A DNA stretch of 31,297 nt, taken from NCBI GenBank assembly GCA_001931905.2, contig MSJI02000183.1, positions 1 through 31,297 on the forward strand, read 5' to 3'. Within the stretch, counting starts at the first letter, position 1. Each line of letters begins with the position of its first letter. The stretch comes from Cladosporium sp. IMV 00045 (taxonomy: Eukaryota; Ascomycota; Dothideomycetes; Cladosporiales; Cladosporiaceae). The position numbers and the translations under genes were made by a program. Under the pieces are notes generated by a model, which was given only the letters and a program-made list of their open reading frames with translations, had not been told where the DNA came from and searched no databases. Positions 1 to 8,873 of this stretch are shown one piece after another.

Positions 1-181
1 GCCTGTGGTGGTGCATCATCCTCCGCACAACTCAGAACTGGCCTGGGCACCAACCCGCTTATTGTATCGGAGCGCGCCCTGCCTTCACCACCACCCTCTC
101 TTCCTCTTATTATTAACCACCACCACCTTCACTACTGAGCCACACATCATTAAATACCGCCCTACGAGCGTCTATGGCGAC

Positions 182-3100
182 ATGTCGCCGGGACCACCAA
201 TACGCCTTCGAGATGTTCTGTGGACTACCCTCCTCGTCCCCATCGCAGTCGCTCTGCAGCAGCAGCCTGACGATGCCTATAACACCCAAATGAGCGGTGG
301 GCCGAGCTACCGCGACACCTACCACGACAATGCGCGGACTTCCTCCTCCCAGCGCGCCCTTGCGACTTTGTCTCCTGCCTTCGGGTCGCCGGCATCCACC
401 AGTGTCGGTCTGACCTCGCGACACCCGGCGCGGTCTCTGCAGGACTGGCAAGTCGAGGATATCATACTCCTGGCGACTGTTGATGGAAGCATCCACGCGC
501 GTGACCGGACCAATTTCGCCGCCAGATGGCAGCTGGAGTCCGACAAACCAATGGTCGAGACCCTCTACCATCGGATGAGTAACAAATCCATGGACAGAGA
601 GCGGATGGACCAGGAAGATCCGCTGTGGATTGTGGAGCCCAGTCAAGATGGCAGCTTGTACATGTACGCTCCAGCTACGGGAATCAAGGGGATGCAGAGG
701 TTGGGATTCACTGTGAAAGAGCTGGCGGACATGTCTCCATACGCGACCGAGGGTTCCCCCGCTGTTGCCTACACCGCGGACAAGAAGACTACTTTGTACA
801 CCATAGATGCGGCGACAGGCAACATCATGAAGATGTTCAGCTCTGGAGGATCTCTGACGAACAGCGACCGAAGCTGCCGCCGTGTCAACCCTCTGGAAAC
901 TGCAGATGAAGAAGAGTGCGAGAAAATTGGTACAATCACCCTAGGTCGGACAGAATACACGATTGGTGTGCAAGACCGCAATACTGGAGACCAGATCACC
1001 ACTCTTCGATACTTTGAGTGGGCTCCCAACAACCGCGATCAGGACCTCCTGCGGACATATAAGAACACACTTGACAATAAGTATGTTTACACACGTCACG
1101 ACGGGACAGTCTTCAGACCTGCTAGAAAGAATGAAAACCGCCCGGCTTCTCTTCACCACAAATTCTCAGCTCCAGTCGCTAGAGTCTTTGATATCATCCG
1201 CCCGACGGAAGAATTGGGCGATGACATCTCGTTGGTCGTGTTGCCTCAACCCGTGCCACCTCGCATCAGCGACTATCTGGATGATGATTACCCACCGAGT
1301 GTCTTTGTCAACTGTACCTCGACCGGCAGTTGGTACGCACTCAGCGACCAGAACTACCCGGAGATCACCTACGAAGCACCGTTCGCTCAGTGCTATGAGA
1401 CTAAACTTCCTGGCTTGCCTTTGGCGAAGAGAGAAGTCAAGAAGTTTATTGGTGTCCATCCTTTGCATGGGCTTGATGAATCGCCGAGCATGCCCATGAT
1501 AGGCGGCTCGCAGCACTTGGGGCTTGATGCTCCGCCTAGACAGACCATTACAGATGCTCTAGCCTCCCCTGTGAATCTTCGCACCGCTGCTCAGAATGCG
1601 TCGAGCCTTCTCGCCCTGATTATGGTGTCTCTGTTCGTTGGGCTAGTATCCATCGGATGGTACGGGCACAGGAAAGGCTACCTCACCATCAAGATTCCCT
1701 CACAGCCTCAGACTGCTACTCCACACGAGTCTGTAGCCGTCACCCCATCGGTTGAGACTGTCAATGCCTTCGACAAGACTATGGTTCGTGATTCAGAACC
1801 TGCCCAAGAGACCATCTTCGCCCACACCAGGGAGCGATCCGAGTCTGGCATCACCCCACCAGCCGAAGGCGGTGAAGATGATGATTTCGAGAAAGTCGAA
1901 GCGCAAGATGCTGTCCCGCCGATCGAGGGTGCTGATCCAAATGAGACTCCCAAGAAGAAGAAGGCGACTCGTGGACGTCGTGGCGGCAAGAAGCAGAAGG
2001 AAAAGGATGCGGCCGCCGCTGAAGCCAAGGCCAAGAGGGATGGCGTACAGATCCCGAAGCCTGCTGAGATTATCTCAGTCGCTGCTTCGGAGTCACCTCA
2101 GGTCACTGGATCGCTTCAGATCAACAGCTTGATCATCCACACGGACAAAGTCATCGGCCAAGGCAGCTGTGGTACTTCGGTGTTTGAGGGCTCGTTCGAA
2201 GGTCGCTCTGTGGCTGTCAAGCGTATGCTGTCGCAGTACTACGAGCTTGCATCACAAGAGGTGTCTTTCCTCCAGCAGAGCGATGACCACGAGAACGTCA
2301 TTCGCTATTACTGCCAACAAAAGGACGACCATTTCTTGTACATTGCTGTGGAGCTCTGCCAGGCCAGCTTGTTCGAGGTCTGGGAGCCCGAGAAAGCTAG
2401 GACTGATGAGAGGCATCAGCAGTTGTCGGCACTCAAGTTGGAGATTCAAAGCGACATCCCGCGCAACCTTTATCAGCTAGCCAAGGGTCTCCACCACCTG
2501 CACAAGTTGCGAATCATTCACCGTGACATCAAACCGCAGAATATCCTTGTCGCTTTCCCCAAGAGATATGTCGATACTGGTCCAAGAATGGTCATCTCTG
2601 ACTTTGGTCTTGGTAAGAACCTGCCAGAAAATGTCAGTACTCTTATCGACCCCACCGGTAATGCCGGTACAGCCGGTTGGAAGGCTCCTGAGCTCATCTC
2701 TCAACCGCGCGAGACCGAGAGCAGACACAGCCAGAGCAACTCTGTGAACGGCAGTGAGAGTGCTACAAACGGTACTGCCAGCGGTGTCAAGCGTGCGGCC
2801 GATATTTTCTCGCTTGGCTGCCTCTTCTTCTGGATGCTCACCGATGGCATTCATCCCTTCGAAGATGACAACGGCTGGACACAGCTCCGCGAGCTCAACA
2901 TCAAGCGCGACCGCAAGAACTTGGAAGTCCTCGAACGCTGGTCAGACGCCTACGAGCCTATGCAGCTCATCACGTCAATGCTGGCCTATCAGCCCGAGCA
3001 CCGACCCACCGCCCTCCAAGTCCTCAACCACCCCTTCTTCTGGCCGCCGGAGAAACGCCTCGCCTTCCTCTGCGACGTCAGCGACCACTTCGAGCGCGAA

Positions 3101-3487
3101 CCCCGCGGCACGTACGAAGACTACTACGCCGGCGACTCGCAACACCTGATCAACCTCGAATACTACGCGGAAGAAGTCATGGGACCCTCGCCCAACTTCC
3201 TCGCCAAGCTCGACAGGGCTTTCGTCGACACCCTGGGCAAGCAGAGGAAGTACTCCGGCGAGCGCTTGCTGGACTTGCTCCGCGCGCTGAGGAACAAGAA
3301 GAACCATTACGAGGACATGCCGGACGACGTCAAGAAGCGCGTGGGCCCGCTGGCCGGTGGGTATTTGCGCTATTGGACTGTGAAGTTTCCGAGGTTGTTG
3401 ATGGCTTGTTACGATGCTATTCATGACTGTCGCGTGGAAGGGAACGATCGCTTTAAGGGGTACTTTGAGAATAGTCTGCAGGCTTAG
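182..3487 (+). CDS. IRE1: Ire1 unfolded-protein-response sensor kinase/endoribonuclease
   Basis: This is the ER transmembrane stress sensor, which splices HAC1/hacA mRNA when unfolded proteins accumulate. From the chosen start it is 1101 aa without introns. Order: signal peptide (LLVPIAVAL near residue 20), luminal beta-rich domain to about residue 460, one membrane helix at about 474-495, a cytosolic linker with a Lys/Arg-rich patch (KKKKATRGRRGGKK), kinase at about 650-955, then the KEN ribonuclease domain to the end. Visible kinase motifs are the GQGSCG glycine loop, VAVK with Lys680, HRDIKPQN with Asp782, and DFG with Asp807. The RNase motif RNKKNHY carries His1042, matching the catalytic His of the family. 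An in-frame ATG at position 5 would add 59 residues ahead of the signal peptide. I prefer 182 because the peptide then starts with a normal n-region. It is convergent with the DUF427 gene, 144 nt away. Confidence 0.96.
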   Translation: MSPGPPIRLRDVLWTTLLVPIAVALQQQPDDAYNTQMSGGPSYRDTYHDNARTSSSQRALATLSPAFGSPASTSVGLTSRHPARSLQDWQVEDIILLATVDGSIHARDRTNFAARWQLESDKPMVETLYHRMSNKSMDRERMDQEDPLWIVEPSQDGSLYMYAPATGIKGMQRLGFTVKELADMSPYATEGSPAVAYTADKKTTLYTIDAATGNIMKMFSSGGSLTNSDRSCRRVNPLETADEEECEKIGTITLGRTEYTIGVQDRNTGDQITTLRYFEWAPNNRDQDLLRTYKNTLDNKYVYTRHDGTVFRPARKNENRPASLHHKFSAPVARVFDIIRPTEELGDDISLVVLPQPVPPRISDYLDDDYPPSVFVNCTSTGSWYALSDQNYPEITYEAPFAQCYETKLPGLPLAKREVKKFIGVHPLHGLDESPSMPMIGGSQHLGLDAPPRQTITDALASPVNLRTAAQNASSLLALIMVSLFVGLVSIGWYGHRKGYLTIKIPSQPQTATPHESVAVTPSVETVNAFDKTMVRDSEPAQETIFAHTRERSESGITPPAEGGEDDDFEKVEAQDAVPPIEGADPNETPKKKKATRGRRGGKKQKEKDAAAAEAKAKRDGVQIPKPAEIISVAASESPQVTGSLQINSLIIHTDKVIGQGSCGTSVFEGSFEGRSVAVKRMLSQYYELASQEVSFLQQSDDHENVIRYYCQQKDDHFLYIAVELCQASLFEVWEPEKARTDERHQQLSALKLEIQSDIPRNLYQLAKGLHHLHKLRIIHRDIKPQNILVAFPKRYVDTGPRMVISDFGLGKNLPENVSTLIDPTGNAGTAGWKAPELISQPRETESRHSQSNSVNGSESATNGTASGVKRAADIFSLGCLFFWMLTDGIHPFEDDNGWTQLRELNIKRDRKNLEVLERWSDAYEPMQLITSMLAYQPEHRPTALQVLNHPFFWPPEKRLAFLCDVSDHFEREPRGTYEDYYAGDSQHLINLEYYAEEVMGPSPNFLAKLDRAFVDTLGKQRKYSGERLLDLLRALRNKKNHYEDMPDDVKKRVGPLAGGYLRYWTVKFPRLLMACYDAIHDCRVEGNDRFKGYFENSLQA

Positions 3488-3631
3488 GGTGGGGAAAAAG
3501 TTTTGATTGTTTTTGATTAGGTTTCATGAGGGTATGACATTCTTTTCTTGTTAGTCTTGTTGTCGTGCGTGACCTTTCCCTTGTCATCGACCTATTCCTG
3601 CCTCGCCTGGTAACTGTTCCTGTAACGCCAA

Positions 3632-4657
3632 TTAACTCCAAGGCGTCTTCGGCTTCTCCAGCCACTCGTCATCGATTTTAATATCGACTTTCTCATTGTA
3701 AAAGCAAACCAAACCTAGATAGAAAGAGTGTCAGCCATCTCAGCAATCAGTCCCCAAACACGACGCAGCCACCATTCCCTCCAGCCCAACAAACCAGACT
3801 GGAATGCAAGAGAAAACCAAAAAGCACAAAACTCACCCTCAATTTTCGCCGATTCCAACGTAGGCCTCTCATAATACCAAACCACATCCTCCCACACCCC
3901 CTTCCCCTCCCCAAGCTCAACGCTATAATACTCCGCCTCGCCCTTATACGGACACAGCGTCCTCGTCCCACTCCGTCGCAACACTCCCACATCCACATCC
4001 GTCAGCGGCATGTAGAACCGCGCCGGCAGGCCTGTCTCGTAAAGGTGCATCGTGTTGCTGGAATCCGCCACGCGCACGCCGGCGATGAAGACTTGGATTC
4101 TACGGGTCGATGAAAGGATGTCGATGCGTTTGAAGGGGTCCTTTGGGTGCACGGCGATGGGGGTCGATTCTTCGAACCATTTGTCCATGGCGCTGAAGTC
4201 TACTTTCGCGAGACTGGAGAGGGCACTGCCGGGGGAGGGCAGGTTTGGTTCGAAGATTATGCAGGCTGAGGTGGATTTCGAGTTGACCGTGAGGGTGTAT
4301 TGGTGCGCTATGAGGGTTTTGTCGTTGGGGTTGTGGATTGCTTCGCCGCGGGTTAGGGTGAGGTTTGGGGCCGTGGAGGACAGGAGGGTGGAGGCGGGCA
4401 GGTAGTATTGTGGATAGTAGGGGTGTTCCCAAACGAAGAGGGCGGAGGTCGTGGACGCTATGAAGGTGTTGTTGAAGAGGAGCCGGATCAGCCGAGGGGT
4501 GGGGAGGGTTTTCACCGGGCCTTGGGTGGCGAGTTTGATGGCTAGGTCTTTGAGGCTGGCGTGGTGTTAGTGTTGTTTTTGTGATTGGGAGAGGTTAGAG
4601 GTTTGGGGGTGTTCTGAGGATGTGGACTTACGTTGGGGCGGCGGATGGGGGAGGCAT
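3632..4657 (-). CDS. DUF427 (PF04248-like) domain protein, three exons
   Basis: This is a predicted 275-aa protein of the DUF427 family (Pfam NTP_transf_9), whose biochemical role is not established. Exons are 4632-4657, 3837-4555 and 3632-3714. Introns are 76 and 122 nt, with GTAAGT/CAG and GTGAGT/TAG ends. The total length divides exactly by three. The first exon is only 26 nt (MPPPSAAP). The family pattern is clear: FVWEHPYYP near the N-terminus, then VRVADS, a TCPYKGEA motif, VWYYERP and, after the second intron, VCFYNEKVD. Without splicing intron 2 the last motif is lost and replaced by a Trp-rich read-through tail. The protein appears to carry more than one copy or half-copy of the fold. 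Function remains unknown. A cytosolic location is likely because I see no signal peptide. Confidence 0.88.
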
Positions 4658-5080
4658 CTTGATTGTGTTGTGCTTTTGTGATGGGGTCTTATCGAATAAG
4701 AGTGGTTTTACAAAACGATCGATTGCCGTTACTCGTCTCAAAGGCGATCCTGTTATAAGTTATTATGTTGATTTGAAGCGCTTACAAATGTGAAGTCAAC
4801 GTCAGCTCAGCAAGCTCGAGATGAGGGGAAATCATCATGCATGTTTCCGATGATGACACCTCACTCGACGCCAATTGATCAAGTTGCCTTCGTACGACTT
4901 GGAGCAATAGATGAACGCGACAAGCTGAGTCGCATGTATTGTGCTAAAAATCGAAATGCTGTCCATCCATTGCTCGTTTGGCTTCTAAGCAACTATCGTC
5001 CTCGCCAGGCACCCCACTACTATCGGCCTCCGTTGAGACATGCCAAAGTATTACCAATGTCGATGACCTTGTTTAGACGC
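4658..5080. other. Intergenic region, DUF427 upstream and GNAT 3' side
   Basis: There is no convincing gene in this 423 nt. The short ORFs show no family pattern. It should hold the promoter of the DUF427 gene and the 3' UTR of the GNAT gene. Confidence 0.6.
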
Positions 5081-5790
5081 TCACATCAACCGCTTTTCTA
5101 ACACCGTAGCAGGCCAGCCGTCAAATTCCACGTCTCCAAGCTGTTCGAACCCTCGTTTCTCGTAATAACTATACGCCATTTCTTTGATCAGCTTCAAAAC
5201 TAACACAACAAACGACGATGAGCTTACTTCACGAGCATACGACCGTTTCCATTCCATGCATCAAGGCATATTCGATGCACTGGCAGTGATTTTGCAGTAT
5301 TCTCTGCATGATCCAGCAGCATTTTCCCCGCTCCTTTGCTCAGAGAACCAACGGCTCGATTAGAGACAAGAAAGCGAACATAAAGAAAAGGATCTTGATC
5401 GTCTTGTTCCGGAATGACAGGTCGAACGTAATGCGGAGACCGTCCTTCCAAGATCATTGCAGCAACAGGCACTCGGGGGCATTGTTGTTGTGGATCGTGC
5501 AGAACCATCGAAGGCGGCACATCGTCCGACAAGGTCGAGGCGTCCGCTTCGATGTCCAGAAAGCAGAATTTGATCCAATCGGTGCCCCAAGGAAGGTCTT
5601 TCTCACTTTGTTCCACGAGCTTCCTGTATTTTTCTTGAGATTTTCCACTTGCAGCCAAGGACTCGGTGCCCCATTGCCCTTCACTGCCTATCTGAGCGAG
5701 GTGCGGGAGCTGCGTATCGCAGAAATTCAAGAATCTTTCCCCATCTTCGAGACGCGAGGATGCAGGGCGAATGTGATGTTTCAGTGCCAT
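5081..5790 (-). CDS. GNAT-family N-acetyltransferase-like protein, two exons
   Basis: This is a predicted protein of about 222 aa resembling fungal GCN5-related acetyltransferases, which move acetyl from acetyl-CoA to an amine. The N-terminal part has IRPAS, LPHLAQIGSEGQWGTE and SQEKYRKLVEQSEKD, a pattern I recognise from fungal GNAT-annotated proteins. The core has FLYVRFLVSNRAVGSLSKGAGKMLLDHAE, matching the acetyl-CoA binding strand and helix. The C-terminus has CLDAWNGNG and, after a short intron, YYEKRGFEQLG. Exon 1 is 5241-5790 and exon 2 is 5081-5199. The 41-nt intron (GTATGC/TTAG) keeps the frame, but other nearby splice pairs also work, so the junction is uncertain by several residues. 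An in-frame ATG at 5829 would add 13 residues. I chose 5790 because it directly precedes the conserved IRPAS start. The substrate is unknown. Confidence 0.75.
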
Positions 5791-6481
5791 GAGTTGAGAA
5801 AAAGAGTAAAATAGGTGTAAAATGTACAACGCTTGTGCTCACCAATTGAGGTTGATTTCTGAAGCCCACGCAGTGCGCCCCGCGTTTCATGGGCAGCGCT
5901 GCCACTTCACATGTTCTCCTGATCTCATCATCTTCCTGTACATCTACTTTGGGCTCGCCTGCAGCGTGCCGAGCCAATGATCAACGGTACTACCACAGGA
6001 GCACAGCCTCCATTCAGAGGCTGCTGCCTTCCTTCTGCATGTATGCACGTTCGCATCAAGAACATTGTTAACGGCTCGAAGGCGAACAAAGCCGCGTTCG
6101 CTACAGGAGGCTCAAACACCACATGAGCTTTCTCTCCGGTGCTCAAAGACCTTGGAGCTATTAGTGCAAAGGGAAGCTGTGCAGTACGAATGGGATGATC
6201 TAATGAAGAGCTGAGGCGATGTACATCATCTCACCTTGTCATTACCACCGTGGTGGGGGCTGAGCCTGTGTGACAACGGGCACAGCCTGATCACTTCATA
6301 CAAAAGGCAAGTCTGTGTCGCTAAAGTTGGTACAGACTCTGGATCTTCTGTATCTTCTACCCTGGTGATGATTCTTCAGCACTGCAGACTCTCAGCACCG
6401 CAAACTACTTACAGCTCGTCCCTGTGACGCCGAGCAAGACAATGACAACTCTGTGAGAGAGTCTGTCAAGCAGCATCAACC
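5791..6481. other. Divergent intergenic region between GNAT and HeLo-like genes
   Basis: This 691-nt stretch has no ORF with a recognisable protein pattern. It presumably carries both promoters. I saw no tRNA-like or repeat structure in it. Confidence 0.55.
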
Positions 6482-8389
6482 ATGGCAGAGACCTTGGGCA
6501 TCGTCGCTGGCGCGTTCGGCATCGCGTCATTGAGCATACAACTTGCAGAGTCTGTTCAGAAAGTAAAAAGCTTCTATGAAAACGTCAAGAATGCGCCTCC
6601 CAGACTCGCCAATCTCATCGAAGAGATCGAGGGAGTAAGCGAATGTGTCAAGGAACTGGAGCACGAATACCAATCGACTAGTCTTGTCACGAGCGCGTCT
6701 CTACAAAGATGCATCAAGAGCTCACGCGAAGCCGTAGACTATTTCGAGACGTTTGCGGTAGGGCTTCAGAGCCGCACGAAAAAGTCACGTTTTACTGGTG
6801 GTCTGAGATTTGCTCTGAGCCAAGATGACATTGAAAGGATGCTCGGTAAACTGGAGCGGTCGAAGAGCCTGCTTACCATGGCTTACACCCAGTTCCGGCA
6901 AGTCATACAACAACAGCAACTAGATGATATTCGTCAAAGCATCGAAGGACTGTCTTCCGGGCAAACTGTCATCTTGCAAGCTGTTCAGACAGCGGATACT
7001 TCAGGAGATGGAGAAGTCACGACATTCCACAGAAGACACTTCTATCGACAAGACTGTGTCCGCAAAAAGCCAATATTCGAAGTCAAAACCCCCTCATGGA
7101 TGAGCAAACAGATTTGGCAGCTGGCTTTGGAAAGGTCAACCTCTGGTTGGCAATTTGCTTTAAGGACCTATGGTATCGTCTCCTCAGATTCACAAGTCTT
7201 TAAGGCTTGCGAAGCGGGAGACCTTATTGGCATGAGGAAGCTATTTGACGCCGGCCTTGCTTCGCCATTTGATTGCAACGACTCAGGCGACAGCTTATGG
7301 AATGTGAGTTCCCGCTTGGTCCGGCTTGTTTCGAAAATGCTAAACTATTACCAGGTATCACTTGAACATAAAAGTCTCGACGTGATTCGATTTCTTCTCG
7401 GGTGCGGAGCCACCTCTGTTAGCTATGCGGTAAGTGGGCATGCGCGCCCTAAAAGCTTCACCGGTCAGGTCGCACATAGAGATCGCACTAACAATGCAAT
7501 TCAAAAGCAAGCTTCTGCTATCTTTTGGCTTTTCGCGCTTTCGGAACGTTCTACTTCAGACCTTCATGAAGGTACATTGTTTCTGTATGAGAACTGCGAC
7601 GACGCAGACGAAGAGCGACCTCGGACGTTCTATGAAACGGATGCAATGCGACTTGCGTCATGTCCACGTGAAAGACTGGCTCCTCTTGTATTTTGGCAAA
7701 GGATGAAATACTGGAGCTTCACATACAGGGGGTCGACTTGGAGATATTCGGCTTCCACCAGCCATTCAGATCTCCTGACCCAGTATAAGCCCGCCGACTT
7801 CTGGGGCCTTACCCAGCTCCAACTGCTAGCCGTCAATCTTGGCCGCCATGTAGCCTCGATAATACCCGGCGAGCTGAAAGGTAAAGACAAGATATTGGGA
7901 GAGATCACACAGGCGACAATAGAGCATGGCGTGGGCATCCACGAAGGCTCAAACGGACACACTCCTCTCATGATGTACCTAAGCATGGTGCTCGCGATGA
8001 TTCGGTACCGGCCAAACGACCATACAATGAATCTTGGGGCCCCCAATTTTCTCAGAGAAGCTCTTCTGATATGGCTGAATATACTCCAAACAGCTGGGGT
8101 GGATCTGTCAGCATACGGGAAAGAGGAGGCACGTCGTTTCGCGGACTATCGGTCTTCATCAGATCCCGTGCCGCCTTTGCAACCGTGGGAGGGACTCTCC
8201 TTACAGATCGAAAAAGGCACGGTTCCACTTTTCGCTTTGAGTTATGGCTCTACGCCCTCAGAGTGGGATGTCGAGGTCGTGGACCTTATGGAAGAATATG
8301 CAGGAGGATTTTGGCGAATGGTCGATAGGCAGACAGAAGAAGATGAACGTCGGAGGCATGCGATACCAGGCGGTTGGGTTGATGACTGA
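6482..8389 (+). CDS. HeLo-like N-terminal domain protein with ankyrin-type repeats
   Basis: This gene encodes a protein of 635 aa if unspliced, or about 592 aa after removal of two likely in-frame introns. The introns are 7304-7354 (GTGAGT, TGCTAAAC, CAG) and 7430-7507 (GTAAGT, CACTAAC, AAG), both phase 0. The N-terminus (MAETLGIVAGAFGIASLSIQ) and the helical region to about residue 160 match the fungal HeLo-like/SesA-type domain found on STAND proteins. In related domains the first helix acts in membrane insertion and cell death. No NACHT or NB-ARC P-loop is visible. From about residue 236, VFKACEAGDLIGMRKLFDAG and SLDVIRFLLGCGA look like two degenerate ankyrin units. The C-terminus has AGVDLSAYGKEE and YAGGFWRMVD, a motif set I associate with fungal ankyrin proteins. 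A role in non-self recognition is inference. It sits alone among housekeeping genes. Confidence 0.8.
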   Translation: MAETLGIVAGAFGIASLSIQLAESVQKVKSFYENVKNAPPRLANLIEEIEGVSECVKELEHEYQSTSLVTSASLQRCIKSSREAVDYFETFAVGLQSRTKKSRFTGGLRFALSQDDIERMLGKLERSKSLLTMAYTQFRQVIQQQQLDDIRQSIEGLSSGQTVILQAVQTADTSGDGEVTTFHRRHFYRQDCVRKKPIFEVKTPSWMSKQIWQLALERSTSGWQFALRTYGIVSSDSQVFKACEAGDLIGMRKLFDAGLASPFDCNDSGDSLWNVSSRLVRLVSKMLNYYQVSLEHKSLDVIRFLLGCGATSVSYAVSGHARPKSFTGQVAHRDRTNNAIQKQASAIFWLFALSERSTSDLHEGTLFLYENCDDADEERPRTFYETDAMRLASCPRERLAPLVFWQRMKYWSFTYRGSTWRYSASTSHSDLLTQYKPADFWGLTQLQLLAVNLGRHVASIIPGELKGKDKILGEITQATIEHGVGIHEGSNGHTPLMMYLSMVLAMIRYRPNDHTMNLGAPNFLREALLIWLNILQTAGVDLSAYGKEEARRFADYRSSSDPVPPLQPWEGLSLQIEKGTVPLFALSYGSTPSEWDVEVVDLMEEYAGGFWRMVDRQTEEDERRRHAIPGGWVDD

Positions 8390-8873
8390 CGGGATGGGAA
8401 CGGAGTCTGTATGTTTCATTTCAAGTCAACTAGATAGGCGCACTCAAAGGAAGCATGGATTCTGTTGGTTGTAATACCCTCGCTTCTCGATGAATACGTC
8501 AAGCACAAGGCGAGAGACGTGATATTCTTGGCCTAGTTGAATCACGTGGAAGTCGGTATTAGCATGTGGTTGTCGTCGTGGTACCGAGATCAAAGTGACA
8601 TCTACGCATGCGAGTGTCTCGTCGAAAGCAGGAGGAAAGAGCCTGAATACTGCAGCCATGACATTTCCATGTCTCGAAAAAGATTGCTCTATACGTGTAG
8701 GTGAAAGCTTAGCGTGCGGTCAGAGGCGAGGCCGAGGGTTGGCTTATTTAGAGAGTCAAGTAGTAATTGTGACGGGCTGTGAGCTGAGCCGCAATGCTTT
8801 TGCGACAACTTGTCATTTTTTCTGATGGTGATCATTGTCATCAAAATGACTCTCTATCAACAACTACATTTCT
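8390..8873. other. Convergent intergenic region between HeLo-like gene and APL5
   Basis: No gene is visible in this 484-nt stretch. It holds two 3' ends. A CACGTG hexamer lies at 8543-8548, but with no promoter expected here I give it no function. Confidence 0.55.

Noticed and set aside
5681..5977. A 98-aa minus-strand ORF as a possible first exon of the GNAT gene
   Set aside because: It has a good donor after ATTG but no acceptor before the GNAT start that would join the frames. The ATG at 5790 already gives a sensible N-terminus.
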